A DNA stretch of 64,000 nt, taken from NCBI GenBank assembly GCA_024663395.1, contig JANFAH010000033.1:1-64000 (forward strand). Reading direction: 5' to 3'. The stretch comes from Pisolithus tinctorius. Lineage: Eukaryota; Basidiomycota; Agaricomycetes; Boletales; Pisolithaceae. Shown piece after piece: positions 35,092 to 45,564 of the stretch. The notes under the pieces are model-generated. The model did not search any database. It was not told where the DNA came from and saw only the letters and a program-made list of their open reading frames with translations. How positions within the stretch are numbered: position 1 is the first letter of the stretch; every line of letters begins with the position of its first letter. The position numbers and the translations under genes were made by a program.

Positions 35092-36149
35092 AAGGGAGTC
35101 TTTGAACACAGGTCATTCAATGCACACAGAATGTAGTATTAAGTAGTGGACTACTGTATAGTTGTAGATCTTGTGACTGCCATTGCTTTCAAGTGCATTG
35201 CCACTTTGAGCCAAGCTGATCATACTACCATCTGAGTTGCCAGATACTTAGATGATAACAAGTGGCCAATTTTGAAATGGGGGTGCATGGATATAGTGGC
35301 CTGTGGGTGGCAATGGAACTAATTTTGCAGTGTTTGTAATTACAATTGTGGCTCCCCCTCATCCTCATCCTGCTGCTCCTGCCAGTGGTTGTCCCATCCA
35401 TGGTCTGAGCCTCCCTATACCAAGTGCACATGCCTCCCCTACAGCTCTTCTTTAAATACAGCTTTGTACCAATTTAAGTGCCTTGAGGTCAAAACCTAAC
35501 AGTCAGGACCACTCACTCTGACAAACTCTGACACTCCCAGAGGGCTAGAACCAAAGTGCAGAGGAAGTTTGACAAAGCAGAGAGGCAGAAGTGGAGTGAA
35601 GGCATTGGGTTCAGCTTGTGTGCTGCCCCCTTGTATGTTACTCAATGGAGGTCAACAGCTGTCAGTTGGGTGCTCTTAGATGAATATGGAAACTTTGAAT
35701 AGTGCAACAAAAAGGAATATGTACATACTAGTAGCCTCAGGGAATCCACATGCCCCATCAGTGGATTGGATGTCAGTGGTTGCACATCACTAGCTATTGA
35801 GCCATTCTGAGGACATAATAAAGCACAATTAGACAACACCATCAGTGGTAGGCAACTACAGTATGAAAGTCACTCACCTTGGTTCCTTCTGATATGTAAT
35901 CAACCATGTGTTCCAGGGATCAATGTTGATGTGGTACAAATCATGAGTGGTATGTGACAATGCAAGGTCACATTGGCATGTGTCAATCATGATTTGTCTG
36001 AAACCAGCCTTTCAGGAGCTTTTTTCTTGGTTTCTTTCTGATTATAGTACACCTGTTTTATTAATTGTTTGTGTAATGGATGACTGCATGGCTAATCATA
36101 GCTGTCAACACTGGGGAACTCCTAAATGATATGCATGAAACTTACTTGA

Positions 36150-36660
36150 CTTTCTTGTCAAGGAACTGCTCAGCAGTCTCATGCATCTTTGTAAGTACCA
36201 TGGATGACAGTTCCTCAGCACTCTGGAGAGAACATGAGTTGTCTTACTGATCAAAACATTTGCCATGACATATGAATTGTTGGCTCTTGCTACCAATGTC
36301 AACCTCAACAGCTGGTCAAGCATCTGACTTCTCAGCAATTTTGAATGTTCTGTAGACAATATAAGATGCTGTCCTGTTTGACAGTTGTTGCATGTACTAA
36401 CCAGTGCTTCAAGTCCTCCTGGACATCCACACCCTTGAACTTGCAGCCAATCAAGCCCTTAAATGTGAAGACAGTGTTGATGGATTAACCACTGCTTGAC
36501 ACTTGGCAGGCAGGCCAATGAGATGCTCCCCATGTTTTGTGAAGGCCACTACTGATGGGGTTGTCCAGGCACCTTTGGAGTTCTCAGTCACACATGCCTG
36601 CTTGCCCTCTATGATGGAAATGATGAACTTGTTGTACCAAGGTCAATTCCAACCATGAGG
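36150..36660 (-). pseudogene. Mitochondrial-Hsp70-like (SSC1-type) pseudogene
   Basis: Reverse strand, N-terminal ATPase domain of an Hsp70 of the DnaK/mitochondrial type. VGIDLGTT at 36650 is followed by [50 protein letters not shown], then in a shifted frame [20 protein letters not shown] and EDLKHW. After an intron come AEKSDA, a stop, PAVEVDIGSKSQQF, and LSSMVLTKMHETAEQFLDKK, then after a second intron NHAVI. Introns and order follow a normal gene, so this is a duplicated gene, not a retrocopy. Residues that are Arg in the family are Cys, Trp or His here, and one is a stop, as expected if each CGN codon lost its CpG. The rest of the protein is absent or unrecognisable. Confidence 0.85.
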
Positions 36661-38725
36661 CTTTCAATAAATGCCAAACTTTTTTTTTTCCTGCAGGAGG
36701 GTCATCAACATACCAGTGACTTTAGAGTTCATGTTCCCCATGATTGAGGACCACAGGATGTCCTGTATGAGTGAGGGTGTGGTTCCCAGCATGTGTCAAG
36801 TCTGAGGTTACCAGGTTCAAGACTGGACCAGAGACTGGTACAGGCATGAGGTCAAGGGGTCAGGGATCAGATGGTGTACTGTTTGGACTTAGTGACTGAT
36901 GACACAGCACTGTTCCCTTGTGTGGGTCACAGTCCAAGTCCAAGGCTGAGGCAGAGGATTTCAGATGAGACTTATTTGATTTCAGACTGAGGGAATACAG
37001 GCCAAGTATCTATGGGTTTACATACTAGGGGTAACCATAGTATGAAGACTGGTAATGCCAGTCTCACAGAGATTGGTAACTGATTGGTAAGAATGGTATT
37101 AGTAAGTCATGACAAAGATAACCAGAGACTGGGACAGAGACAAGGGCAGACTGGGGACAAGGCTGGGTCAGGCTCAACCAAAATGACACTTCATAGCAGC
37201 ACTTCAAAGCAGTGCTAACTGTGCTAGACCAACTGGGGGTAGGGATTTGGCAAGGGTGAGGCTGGACTGAGTGAGTGCAAGGCTGAGTCTGGCTGGGGTC
37301 AAGGCATGGCTACAACAGCATGCCATATCTGCATCAGCATACCATACTGTATCAATTGCTCTTAAAATGTGTAATAATATACTCAATATTTCATCTAGAA
37401 ATAATTTTTGATGTTTTGACCTATGATTTTAATGTGGAAAGACTTTATTTCTGATTTGATTTTTTGTTGAAAAATATTTCACTGTATATTACATGTTTGA
37501 GCATAAAAAAAGCAGAATGTTTTTCATATGAGCTTCAGCACACAACTCATCATTGCAATACAATACTTAGACTAAATAAATACTGCCTACTTTTTAAACT
37601 TCCTGCTCACAAAAAAGCAGATTGTTAATTCTAAAAAAAAGTGACATATATTGGAAAATTATTTACAATGTATCACACATATTGTGTTCAAAATCATTCT
37701 GCTGAACATCCATAATTTTTTTATATGCAAATATTTAAAATTTTCCAGTGGCATTTTGTGAGGAATGATAGACAATACAAATCCAATATATTTTTACAAT
37801 ATTTGTCACAAAAACATCCCAAATTAAAGAGTCTCATTTTTCAATCTTTTTTTAAAATGTTTTCAGCAAAGAAACTGAGAAATGCTTCCAGTGTGGCGCA
37901 ACATCACCAGGTGTGAAGCCATGCTGGTGTGTACTAGATATTTTCTCACTCTTATTACTAAATGGTATGCTAACAGAAGAATTTGTGTGGGCAGGTTCCC
38001 AAATGCAAAGTAGAAGATACCCCAGGACCACCTTACAAAAAGGTGAGGGGTACTTCCCGCCAGCCACCCATATGCGGTCGCAAGGCAGATCCTGGTGCGA
38101 AACCTCTCATGCAGTCATTTGGGCAGGTTCCCAAGTGCACAGCAGAAGACGATGCCGTGGGGCTCCCCGCAAAATATGTAAGTGGCCAGCAATGTCAAGA
38201 TTTGACCTTTCCTCATAGCATCTAGGAGGTGCCCCGAGATTGCCATCTGTCGCGAGTTCCAGATGAACTGCTACTGGAAATTGTGGACCTGTTGGACACA
38301 GATTCACTTCAAAGGTTGTCCCAAGTATCCCAACGACTACAATGCGTTGCTGGTGTCACACACCAAAGGTGTTTGGTGAGGTGGACATGGATGTAGCTGA
38401 TGAATGGAGATGAAGACCATAGCCCTCATGCGAAGAAGGACAGCCAGAAATGTCGGCAGTCATCCCTCACACAAGAACGAGTCATCAATGCCAAAGAAAA
38501 AGGAGGAAGCGAGTTAAGCGCCAATAAAGTTCTTAAGCGCCCGTGTACGGCATTCCGGTTTTCGACGTATCTCCACCAATTCTGCAGACACCGAAACCAT
38601 TCCCACACTCGCTTGTAGTGCTCAGCCACGCGATCCTACCTTCCAAAATTGAAAAGGATTTGCGCACTCCACACATTTCTACAGCACTCCCTCCAAAAAA
38701 CGCTCATTTCGCTAATTCTTCTGAT

Positions 38726-39205
38726 ATGGCCACCTCCACATCAATCATTTCGCTTGTCCCCTTTGCTAGGGACCATGGCTACGTATATCTACCAGGAGTT
38801 CCTACTAGCTTCCATCCTGAAGCATCCTGGTACATCCCATCCTCGTCTGCCCCCTCTCAGCCCATCCAGCTTGGACAGCACGTTCTTTTTGTCAGTATGA
38901 CCTCTAGGAGGACATTCTTTGGTCGCCTCAGGTCTGTCATTCGCTTGGAAAGGTCTTATGTGGTCGTTTCAGTCTCTCCAGTCCAAGAAGCATATGGATC
39001 CTTCCTCCCTGCTCCCTGCAATGTCTTCATACCAGTCTCGTCCATCATTCTTCCAAAATTGCGACAGCTACAGTATAATCTACTGTTCTCCACTCTCCCT
39101 GATCGCATCCATGACGAGTATGATGCACATCTTGCCTCCTTATTGCAAGATACAGCAGAAGACGCTCCCCCTTCATCCTCTCTTCCAACAGAGCCTCATT
39201 CATGA
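38726..39205 (+). CDS. IR2 element ORF, 160 aa, unknown
   Basis: Frame from ATG 38726 (MATSTSIISLVPFARDHGYV) to TGA; the frame itself is open upstream to 38543. It has LPGVPTSFHPEASWY, QLGQHVLFVSMTSRRTFFGR and an acidic Ser-rich tail. No reverse transcriptase, integrase or transposase motif is visible. It lies just before the G-rich tract, the position of a last coding region before a 3' LTR, but that reading is weak. Confidence 0.4.
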   Translation: MATSTSIISLVPFARDHGYVYLPGVPTSFHPEASWYIPSSSAPSQPIQLGQHVLFVSMTSRRTFFGRLRSVIRLERSYVVVSVSPVQEAYGSFLPAPCNVFIPVSSIILPKLRQLQYNLLFSTLPDRIHDEYDAHLASLLQDTAEDAPPSSSLPTEPHS

Positions 39206-39696
39206 AGTTTTTATTTGCTTCACTGAGAGGACAGTAAGGGGGGGAAAGTTGCGATCCCTTATGCTCCTGTCACCCCACAGACCCCCAAAGCTTGACCCCT
39301 GTTGACATCTGACTCACCCTGTCCGCTTTTGGATGTACTATGTTGGCATCAGATCAGCGCTGCCTCTCTGTCATCCCACTTTGGCCCAGAAACGATCTCT
39401 TCGAGATGTGACATGCACAGCCTCCCCCTAATGTGATTCCAGTGCGCTTTCCCAGTTTCTGACATTACTTGACTCATACTTTGACATTCTGACTGTCTTC
39501 GACTCACCTATTGCCAATACTTACCAATCTTTTGCCCTTGCTTACTGATTCTTCGCTTTTTGGCTTACTTATCCTTACCAATGCTCACCAATGCTTTCTA
39601 AGATGATTACCCACTGCTTACATTCCTTACTCATCAGTTACCAATCACTTACCAAGTGTTTGCACCTTGTTTTCCATAGGCAATGCCCCTGTACTG

Positions 39697-39705
39697 TATA
39701 TAAAT
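39697..39705 (+). promoter_or_regulatory. TATA box inside the IR2 element
   Basis: TATATAAAT in a context followed by a run of A and a C/T-rich leader; mirrored in the right copy near 42491-42499. It could drive transcription towards the element end. Confidence 0.4.
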
Positions 39706-41445
39706 CACTGTACTTAGGTAGCAAAAAAAAAAAAAGACATCAGAGAGCCCCTCTTGCTCGCATTTTGTTATCATTCAGAAAATCATTCAGCAGCTTCGAT
39801 AGTTGAGACTTTATTAAGGGTCTAACTATCGTCTACTTCGCTTATTATTGTCTATCATCAATCTACTTCGCTCCAAGTCCTCCCTGAGCTCAGTGCAGCT
39901 CAGAGCATCGAATTAAGTCGTCATCCATCCTTCTGTAGGCTGACAGCAGTCTACCCCATCGCTTCCTCTCGCATTCCTGCTCCTTCTTCGTCAGGAGCAC
40001 CCCCAACCCTCAGCACTCATCTTTGAGTGTTGTAGTTCGCAAAAACCCTCCCAAAGAACAGGTTCCACCATCTAGGTACCGCATAGGCACACCACCACTC
40101 GCTTTCATTGTCTTTTGTGTTGGTTTTGGTTGGTTTCCACCACTGAACCTCACTTTGACTCACACCGGTCATTGTTATCTTGTCTCGGTAGGCTTCAGGC
40201 CGCCGATTGCTGGTTGGCTGGATGTGAATGAGGTAGTTTGTAATGCCCTCCCTGTGTGGAGGCGCGTTGCATTTAAACCAGTGAAGACTTTGTGGTTCAG
40301 GTCTTCACAAACATTAAGCAGGCGACAATTAGGTGCGTGTTTGCACTCTTCCTTAATGAAACATTAAGCAGACAGAAGCTAGGTGCAATGTGTGCGTTCT
40401 TCGACTCCCTCAAGGATACGCAAGCAGTCTGTCAAGTGCACTTGCACTTATATATTGATCCGACGGGCATGTCCCCCATATTTGGTTCTCTGCTAGAAAG
40501 TATACTAGGCTCCAGGTGCACTGAACTTCATGCAAGTAGCCACAGTGCTTCTGGTGGCTTGATCCGTATTCCTCGCATGACCCAATTGTTTCCAAGCACC
40601 TTGACATCTCTCAATATCTCGTCGCCTATGTTCTTTTTTCCACACTCTATCCGATTTACCCTCTCTGTGCTGCGAAGTGCTCCACTGGCAGTTTTACAGC
40701 TTAATAATACAGGCCTAAGTCCTTTACAGTGGGTGGTACTCCTTGGCAAGGTAAACCTACCTTCCCTCGTTGAATTGGAGGTGGACCAGACTTGCCCGTA
40801 TGATGCCCTCGCTACCTGTCTAATCGCGCATTGGGCTATCTCCAAGCTAACTATCTCCCATTGCGGCTTTCCTACCATGTCTGTGGAAGATATCACTCCT
40901 CATTCTGTCCTTCACTCCCTTCGAAAGCTTGCAGGACCCGCTACCAGGATCCTCCCCCTTCTGAAGGTAATTACCCTTCCCAGTGACTTCCAATGCCTAT
41001 ACATTACATTTCATCCCTACCATCCTGAAAGAAATCAAAATGTCTTTTCCGACATTTTGTCGTGTGTGGAATACCTCCCGCGTCTTTCCCATCTTGAAAT
41101 CTCAATGCCCATGATCACTTCCGCCGACGAGCTTGCAGCATTCGTCACATTCCCAATAACTGACAAGCGCGTAATCCCTGTGAGAGACCTCACTTTTAGG
41201 GGAATCCACCCAATCCTTAGTACTCCAGATGTCTTCGACGCAATTGTAAGTTCTTCTCTGCACTTACTTTGTTGCCTCTAACTGTTTTTCAGGGTCACTG
41301 CGGCCCTTGGCTTAGAGCATTTCCTAATGTTCGCGTGCTGCGTATCGCATCAGGTAGACCCCTCCCTCTTGATAGATACAAGGCTATTTTCTGCCCCTTC
41401 ACTCAACAAAATGTGGAGATCACGATTATTCCATACCAGTATTGA

Positions 41446-42031
41446 TGATTTTACTTGAACGTATGCCGTCTACAATGGACATGTTGGAGCGTATTGAGAT
41501 CGAGTAGAGAATTACCTTGAATACCAGCGGCGCCCTCTGCAATCAACGCGAAGTTAACCACGCTGACTGCATCCCCCCAGGAAACGTACACCTCACTTCG
41601 CTCCCCTGCCACCCCTCCCGCTAACATGACACATGTTAGCCCCCTAGTGCCCCTTCCGCTCCACTCTATACTAGGATGGTCCGAGATACTAATCCATGTA
41701 CTAACGCTGGAGCTCCTCTCTCCCAGGCATAGTACATACAGGATGTGATAAACTTGTAAAGATGCTTGTGTCAAAGGTAAATTATGTCAAAATATATACA
41801 TAGTCAAATCGATAACTATATGATGCGACTATACAAGAAGCACTGACGAAATGTCAGTAAATTGATTATGATTAGGCTGAAAGACCTACCTTGTGGCATC
41901 AATCAGTCATGCAGCAACGACCAGGCAAACATCACGTAACGGAAGCTGAGTCCCATCCTCTAATACCACCCCTTTCGGGGATTTCTTAGTTTGACATTTA
42001 TTGATGCGGTGAATTTCGCCTTGGAGCGCGC
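41446..42031. other. Between F-box 3' end and right IR2 copy, no gene seen
   Basis: About 590 bases; no supported coding region. Confidence 0.45.
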
Positions 42032-43842
42032 TGTGAGTCAAAGTGAGGTTCAGTGGTGGAAACCAACCAAAACCAACACAAAAGACAATGAAAGCGAGTG
42101 GTGGTGTGCCTATGCGGTACCTAGATGGTGGAACCTGTTCTTTGGGAGGGTTTTTGCGAACTACAACACTCAAAGATGAGTGCTGAGGGTTGGGGGTGCT
42201 CCTGACGAAGAAGGAGCAGGAATGCGAGAGGAAGCGATGGGGTAGACTGCTGTCAGCCTACAGAAGGATGGATGACGACTTAATTCGATGCTCTGAGCTG
42301 CACTGAGCTCAGGGAGGACTTGGAGCGAAGTAGATTGATGATAGACAATAATAAGCGAAGTAGACGATAGTTAGACCCTTAATAAAGTCTCAACTATCGA
42401 AGCTGCTGAATGATTTTCTGAATGATAACAAAATGCGAGCAAGAGGGGCTCTCTGATGTCTTTTTTTTTTTTTGCTACCTAAGTACAGTGATTTATATAC
42501 AGTACAGGGGCATTGCCTATGGAAAACAAGGTGCAAACACTTGGTAAGTGATTGGTAACTGATGAGTAAGGAATGTAAGCAGTGGGTAATCATCTTAGAA
42601 AGCATTGGTGAGCATTGGTAAGGATAAGTAAGCCAAAAAGCGAAGAATCAGTAAGCAAGGGCAAAAGATTGGTAAGTATTGGCAATAGGTGAGTCGAAGA
42701 CAGTCAGAATGTCAAAGTATGAGTCAAGTAATGTCAGAAACTGGGAAAGCGCACTGGAATCACATTAGGGGGAGGCTGTGCATGTCACATCTCGAAGAGA
42801 TCGTTTCTGGGCCAAAGTGGGATGACAGAGAGGCAGCGCTGATCTGATGCCAACATAGTACATCCAAAAGTGGACAGGGTGAGTCAGATGTCAACAGGGG
42901 TCAAGCTTTGGGGGTCTGTGGGGTGACAGGAGCATAAGGGATCGCAACTTTCCCCCCCTTACTGTCCTCTCAGTGAAGCAAATAAAAACTTCATGAATGA
43001 GGCTCTGTTGGAAGAGAGGATGAAGGGGGAGCGTCTTCTGCTGTATCTTGCAATAAGGAGGCAAGATGTGCATCATACTCGTCATGGATGCGATCAGGGA
43101 GAGTGGAGAACAGTAGATTATACTGTAGCTGTCGCAATTTTGGAAGAATGATGGACGAGACTGGTATGAAGACATTGCAGGGAGCAGGGAGGAAGGATCC
43201 ATATGCTTCTTGGACTGGAGAGACTGAAACGACCACATAAGACCTTTCCAAGCGAATGACAGACCTGAGGCGACCAAAGAATGTCCTCCTAGAGGTCATA
43301 CTGACAAAAAGAACGTGCTGTCCAAGCTGGATGGGCTGAGAGGGGGCAGACGAGGATGGGATGTACCAGGATGCTTCAGGATGGAAGCTAGTAGGAACTC
43401 CTGGTAGATATACGTAGCCATGGTCCCTAGCAAAGGGGACAAGCGAAATGATTGATGTGGAGGTGGCCATATCAGAAGAATTAGCGAAATGAGCGTTTTT
43501 TGGAGGGAGTGCTGTAGAAATGTGTGGAGTGCGCAAATCCTTTTCAATTTTGGAAGGTAGGATCGCGTGGCTGAGCACTACAAGCGAGTGTGGGAATGGT
43601 TTCGGTGTCTGCAGAATTGGTGGAGATACGTCGAAAACCGGAATGCCGTACACGGGCGCTTAAGAACTTTATTGGCGCTTAACTCGCTTCCTCCTTTTTC
43701 TTTGGCATTGATGACTCGTTCTTGTGTGAGGGATGACTGCCGACATTTCTGGCCGTCCTTCTTCGCATGAGGGCTATGGTCTTCATCTCCATTCATCAGC
43801 TACATCCATGTCCACCTCACCAAACACCTTTGGTGTGTGACA
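42032..43842 (-). repeat. IR2 element, right copy (1,811 bp)
   Basis: Reverse-complement twin of 38354-40164. The spacer between the twins is 1,867 bp. Outer flank GCGAGTCGTCC, inner flank TTGGAGCGCG. The near-absence of differences implies a very recent event or ongoing gene conversion. Confidence 0.93.
42991..43470 (-). CDS. IR2 element ORF, right copy
   Basis: Same 160-residue frame as 38726-39205, on the reverse strand, with no residue change noted. Function unknown. Confidence 0.4.
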   Translation of the reverse strand: MATSTSIISLVPFARDHGYVYLPGVPTSFHPEASWYIPSSSAPSQPIQLGQHVLFVSMTSRRTFFGRLRSVIRLERSYVVVSVSPVQEAYGSFLPAPCNVFIPVSSIILPKLRQLQYNLLFSTLPDRIHDEYDAHLASLLQDTAEDAPPSSSLPTEPHS

Positions 43843-45420
43843 GCGAGTCGTCCACACTGCAGTGAAGAAGTATCTCGATACGACGAAAAGCAGGAGCTAC
43901 CAGGATTTCAAGGCTGTTCAGAAAGTCACAGGCATTGTAGGTTATTTATTGTGTCCGGAGGGAATTTACTCACTCATTTTAGGCCAGGCAATGGTTCCCA
44001 CGACTCGAGGACTACGAGCACTGTTGGCCTGTTATCGATATGATCCACCTTTGTCTCAAGTACCTTTCATCAAGGCACCGGCAAAAGATAAGAAGAGATT
44101 CCTCACCCGAGTGAACTGTCCGACTCGAACTGTAGGTGAGTAGTCAATGTGCTGGATACAGCCAACCCCAATAACTTGTACCTTTGTGCCTAGAATCTAT
44201 CATACGTGTACATCTCGCACAAACTTACAGCTATAACCCGCATACCCACTTATATGCCCTATTGTTTAGATGACTGCATGTCATCTTGCATGTCGTCTCG
44301 TATGAATGTGATGACATTTTCATTTTGGAATACTCTTTAGAGCGCATGATAACATTGAAACTTCCACGGCACGGTTATATCAGCAGTAAGCTTACGCCAC
44401 CTAACGGGAGCACGTGAGCGTGAGTTGCGTTCAGTATATCAACGACAAAATTTCTCACGAACACTTTTTCCTTCTTTCCACCACCTACAGGCAAGTCGCT
44501 CGTCACTTCTTAGTACTCAGCAATCTATTAACCTTCTTCGCTCGCAGCCCACCACTTTAGCATTAGACACCGTAGTATTAGAATTAGAATTACATCAATA
44601 TTAATAGTAGTCTTTGCGAAGACGGTGCAATGCGACCATCAATGCGAAACTGATGAGTACTGTAGAATTTCAATAATATGAGTGTAGATGAAGATATAAT
44701 AAAATTCATATGCCTGAGGAAGCAACAATATGACGCGGCATTCAATAAAGATAAGCACAAAGTATGCTGCTTACTTGGTTATCAATCTGACTACATACTC
44801 CAGGACCATTAATAATTATCTGCAGGTCCCTATAACCCATGACGTCGCATACCTGTCACCACACACAGGTTGGTCGCATACTAACTCTGCGTACATGTTT
44901 AATCTAATTAATTAAGCATACCTAGGTCTTGCTACCTTTTTAGTGGCCATCGTGGCAATAATTTTTTATTGTTTTCCAATCTGAATGCGTTTCCAAACTG
45001 CTTGACGACCAATTGACAAGGTCGCGAAGCTAGAAACCCAACGTCGTCAAGACGCGCATGAGTGAGTCCAACGTTAATCCAAATATGGCTTCAATCCATA
45101 TTGTCTAACATCTACCATATTCAATTTGTCAATAGATCATTGTAGGACTACATTCATTTTATAGTTGTGTATCGACCAGTGGCAGTTGTTCTTATGCTAC
45201 TCCATAGTGCCAGCCTGTCGGTGGCCTTGTTCTCAACTCATGTATGCTGACGAATTTTCTTTATATAGGATCTTGTTTTTCATGATGCATGAATCGTAGC
45301 GGAGGATGAACAGTGCTTGGCAGGGTCTGTGTTTCATCGCAAGTATGTACCGGTCAATGGCAATTTGTCTTGTTCTTCTTCTCATTCTAGGATATAAAAG
45401 CGACTGCAGCCTGCCCAGTC
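43843..45420. other. Mostly non-coding; small ORF 43862-44143
   Basis: An open frame at 43862-44143 (ATG, MKKYLDTTKSRSYQDFKAVQ) looks exon-like, ending at a GTGAGTAG donor-like site near 44132. It has no recognised domain and abuts the outer end of the right IR2 copy, so its 5' part may have been displaced. 44150-45420 is AT-rich and shows no gene. Confidence 0.35.
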
Positions 45421-45564
45421 TTGGCCATTGCCCGTACTTGTTCTTGTGCTGTGACACAGATATTCCTCTACTGCTTCATTTGTGAGCTCACTGTCTATCG
45501 TTCTAGGTATGACTACATAGTGGCATATGTGAATGTTGTACTAATACAATTACAGGTTGCTGTT

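Larger units (their letters stand above)
33355..37896. other. CpG-free segment, 4,542 bp
   Basis: Read line by line, there is not one CG dinucleotide between the CG at 33353-33354 and the CG at 37897-37898. TG and CA are abundant and GC content is otherwise moderate until about 37380, where it becomes AT-rich. Flanking DNA has normal CG frequency. The content is a patchwork: undefined decayed coding-like sequence (33860-34700), a fragment of the IR1 arm (34949-35091), further unrecognised sequence, an Hsp70 pseudogene (36150-36660) and simple GGTAA/GACTGG-rich sequence (36780-37300). This is the footprint of heavy cytosine methylation at CpG followed by deamination. Confidence 0.95.
38354..40164 (+). 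repeat. IR2 element, left copy (1,811 bp)
   Basis: Identical to the reverse complement of 42032-43842 except for one substitution that I found (38442 A versus G in the other copy); pairs sum to 82196 with no indel anywhere checked. The copy starts TGTCACACACC and ends TTTGACTCACA, that is TG...CA. It holds an ORF of unknown function (38726-39205), a G-rich tract GTAAGGGGGGGAAAG at about 39235-39249, repeated TTACCAAT motifs at 39515-39660 and a TATATAAAT box at 39697. A clean target-site duplication could not be fixed: flanks CTGGT/CCGGT on the left and GCGCG/GCGAG on the right agree at four of five bases, and only with a one-base shift of the left boundary. Confidence 0.93.
37983..41445 (+). 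pseudogene. F-box/LRR gene interrupted by an IR2 element
   Basis: The 5' part (about 37983-38353) encodes CKVEDTPGPPYKKVR-like text. After an intron (GTAAGTGGCC to CATCTAG, 38177-38224) comes an F-box, VPDELLLEIVDLLDTDSLQR then LSQVSQRLQ. Exactly there the 1,811-bp IR2 element begins. Beyond it (40165 on) the frame resumes with NALPVWRRVAFKPVKTLWF and a long LRR-like exon (SLVELEVDQTCPYDALATCL, LPRLSHLEISMPMI). One more intron (about 41247-41292, ending TTTTCAG) leads to a last exon ending QNVEITIIPYQY at TGA 41443-41445. A tandem duplication of about 50 bp near 40305-40400 (TLSRRQLGA / LSRQKLGA) also shifts the frame. F-box proteins recruit substrates to SCF ligases; this one is broken by the insertion. 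That the two halves were one gene is inference from order and strand. Confidence 0.6.

Noticed and set aside
39249..40164. Possible retrotransposon LTR after the G-rich tract in the IR2 element
   Set aside because: A polypurine-like tract, TATA box and TG...CA outer ends are suggestive, but there is no primer-binding site, no second LTR and no pol gene, so I kept it as an undefined element.
40023..40367. Plus-strand ORF crossing the IR2 element end into the F-box gene
   Set aside because: It starts in repeat sequence and joins the element to host coding sequence by chance; the mirror ORF in the other copy continues into different sequence.
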